Of a stretch of DNA of 5,699 nucleotides, positions 5,369 to 5,699 are shown one piece after another (within the stretch, counting starts at the first letter, position 1; each line of letters begins with the position of its first letter). The position numbers were made by a program, and so were the translations under genes. The notes under the pieces were generated by a model. That model searched no databases. It saw only the letters and a list, made by a program, of their open reading frames with translations, and was not told where the DNA came from. The DNA comes from Sulfurimonas sp. (GTDB taxonomy: Bacteria; Campylobacterota; Campylobacteria; Campylobacterales; Sulfurimonadaceae), in assembly GCA_030673275.1 (NCBI GenBank), contig DAOVJL010000091.1, positions 1 to 5,699 of the forward strand, in the 5' to 3' direction.

Positions 5369-5699
5369 TTAGTGAGAAAGTTTTTCTAGTTCTTCTTTTG
5401 CTTCATCAAAGTCTGCATTTATTTCTATTGCTTTTTTATACATCTCTTTTGCTTCTTCAGGATGTTCCATCTCTACGAAAAGATTTCCATAGTTGTAGTA
5501 TGTTATCGCATTTTGATTATCTATCTCTAACGACTCATTCAGATGCATTTTAGCAGATACAAACTCACCGTTTGCTCTATATATAGATGCAATTGAGTTA
5601 TGTATAAATTCATTATTTTTATCTGATTCAAGAGCTTCTTTATAGTATTTTAAAGCTTCGTCGTTGTCACCTAGTTGTTGCAGGATATAACCTATTTTA
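5369..5699 (-). CDS. TPR-repeat protein, C-terminal part (runs off the right edge)
   Basis: The last 109 codons of a gene are visible, ending with TAA at 5369-5371; the start lies outside the window. At least three tetratricopeptide repeats can be aligned. The first covers residues 1-29 of the visible part (GYILQQLGDNDEALKYYKEA). The second covers 30-63 (IASIYRANGEFVSAKMHLNE, then LEIDNQN). The third covers 64-97 (YGNLFVEMEHPEEAKEMYKK, then IEINADF). A charged capping helix ending KLSH follows. Such repeats form helical scaffolds for protein-protein contacts. No catalytic domain is visible and the partner is unknown. It is separated from metY by 115 bp with metY's own promoter, so the two are probably separate transcription units. 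No clear terminator follows it. Confidence 0.85.
   Translation of the reverse strand, partial: KIGYILQQLGDNDEALKYYKEALESDKNNEFIHNSIASIYRANGEFVSAKMHLNESLEIDNQNAITYYNYGNLFVEMEHPEEAKEMYKKAIEINADFDEAKEELEKLSH

Noticed and set aside
5338..5375. Possible terminator after the TPR gene
   Set aside because: An A/T-rich stretch is present, but no stem longer than three or four pairs precedes a T-run on the minus strand.
1..5699. CRISPR array, insertion sequence, phage or toxin-antitoxin system
   Set aside because: No regularly spaced direct repeats, transposase or integrase motifs, or paired small toxin/antitoxin genes are visible; apart from the 254-419 gap the genes are ordinary chromosomal functions.

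Overview
The window is AT-rich bacterial DNA, and every convincing protein gene lies on the minus strand, so the genes read from right to left. The order nif3-like, coiled-coil zinc-ribbon (HP0958/FlgZ type), waaA, RluA-type pseudouridine synthase matches the arrangement I recall from Helicobacter pylori (HP0959 to HP0956) and Campylobacter jejuni (Cj0705 to Cj0708). Together with the base composition, this points to Campylobacterota (Epsilonproteobacteria). A free-living sulfur-metabolising member such as Sulfurimonas or a relative is plausible, but the genus is inferred.

Right part (5699 to 3125): the C-terminal end of a TPR protein comes first, then a near-consensus sigma-70 promoter (TTGACA, 17 bp, TATACT). 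This promoter drives a compact operon of metY (O-acetylhomoserine sulfhydrylase), a DUF4395 membrane protein with a C-terminal cysteine cluster, and a CymR-like Rrf2 regulator. The gaps are 4 and 10 bp, and each upstream stop codon lies in or next to the next ribosome binding site. The set looks like a sulfide/homocysteine assimilation unit that carries its own regulator. An imperfect dyad centred on the -35 box is a candidate operator.

Middle (3124 to 420): a short AT-rich gap with a perfect TATAAT starts the second operon. It holds a Nif3/YbgI-like metal protein, the FlgZ-like zinc-ribbon protein and waaA (Kdo transferase of lipid A core synthesis). waaA most likely starts at a TTG whose GGAG ribosome binding site overlaps the end of the zinc-ribbon gene.

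Left part (419 to 1): a 167-bp gap between waaA and the truncated pseudouridine synthase gene is unexpectedly rich in base-paired elements. It can be read in two ways. One is a plus-strand small structured RNA of about 115-130 nt ending in a hairpin plus T7 terminator. The other is a minus-strand 39-codon ORF whose stop lies one base before the synthase start. G·U pairs and a GNRA tetraloop that exist only on the plus strand, together with the terminator, favour the RNA reading. This is the least explained part of the window.
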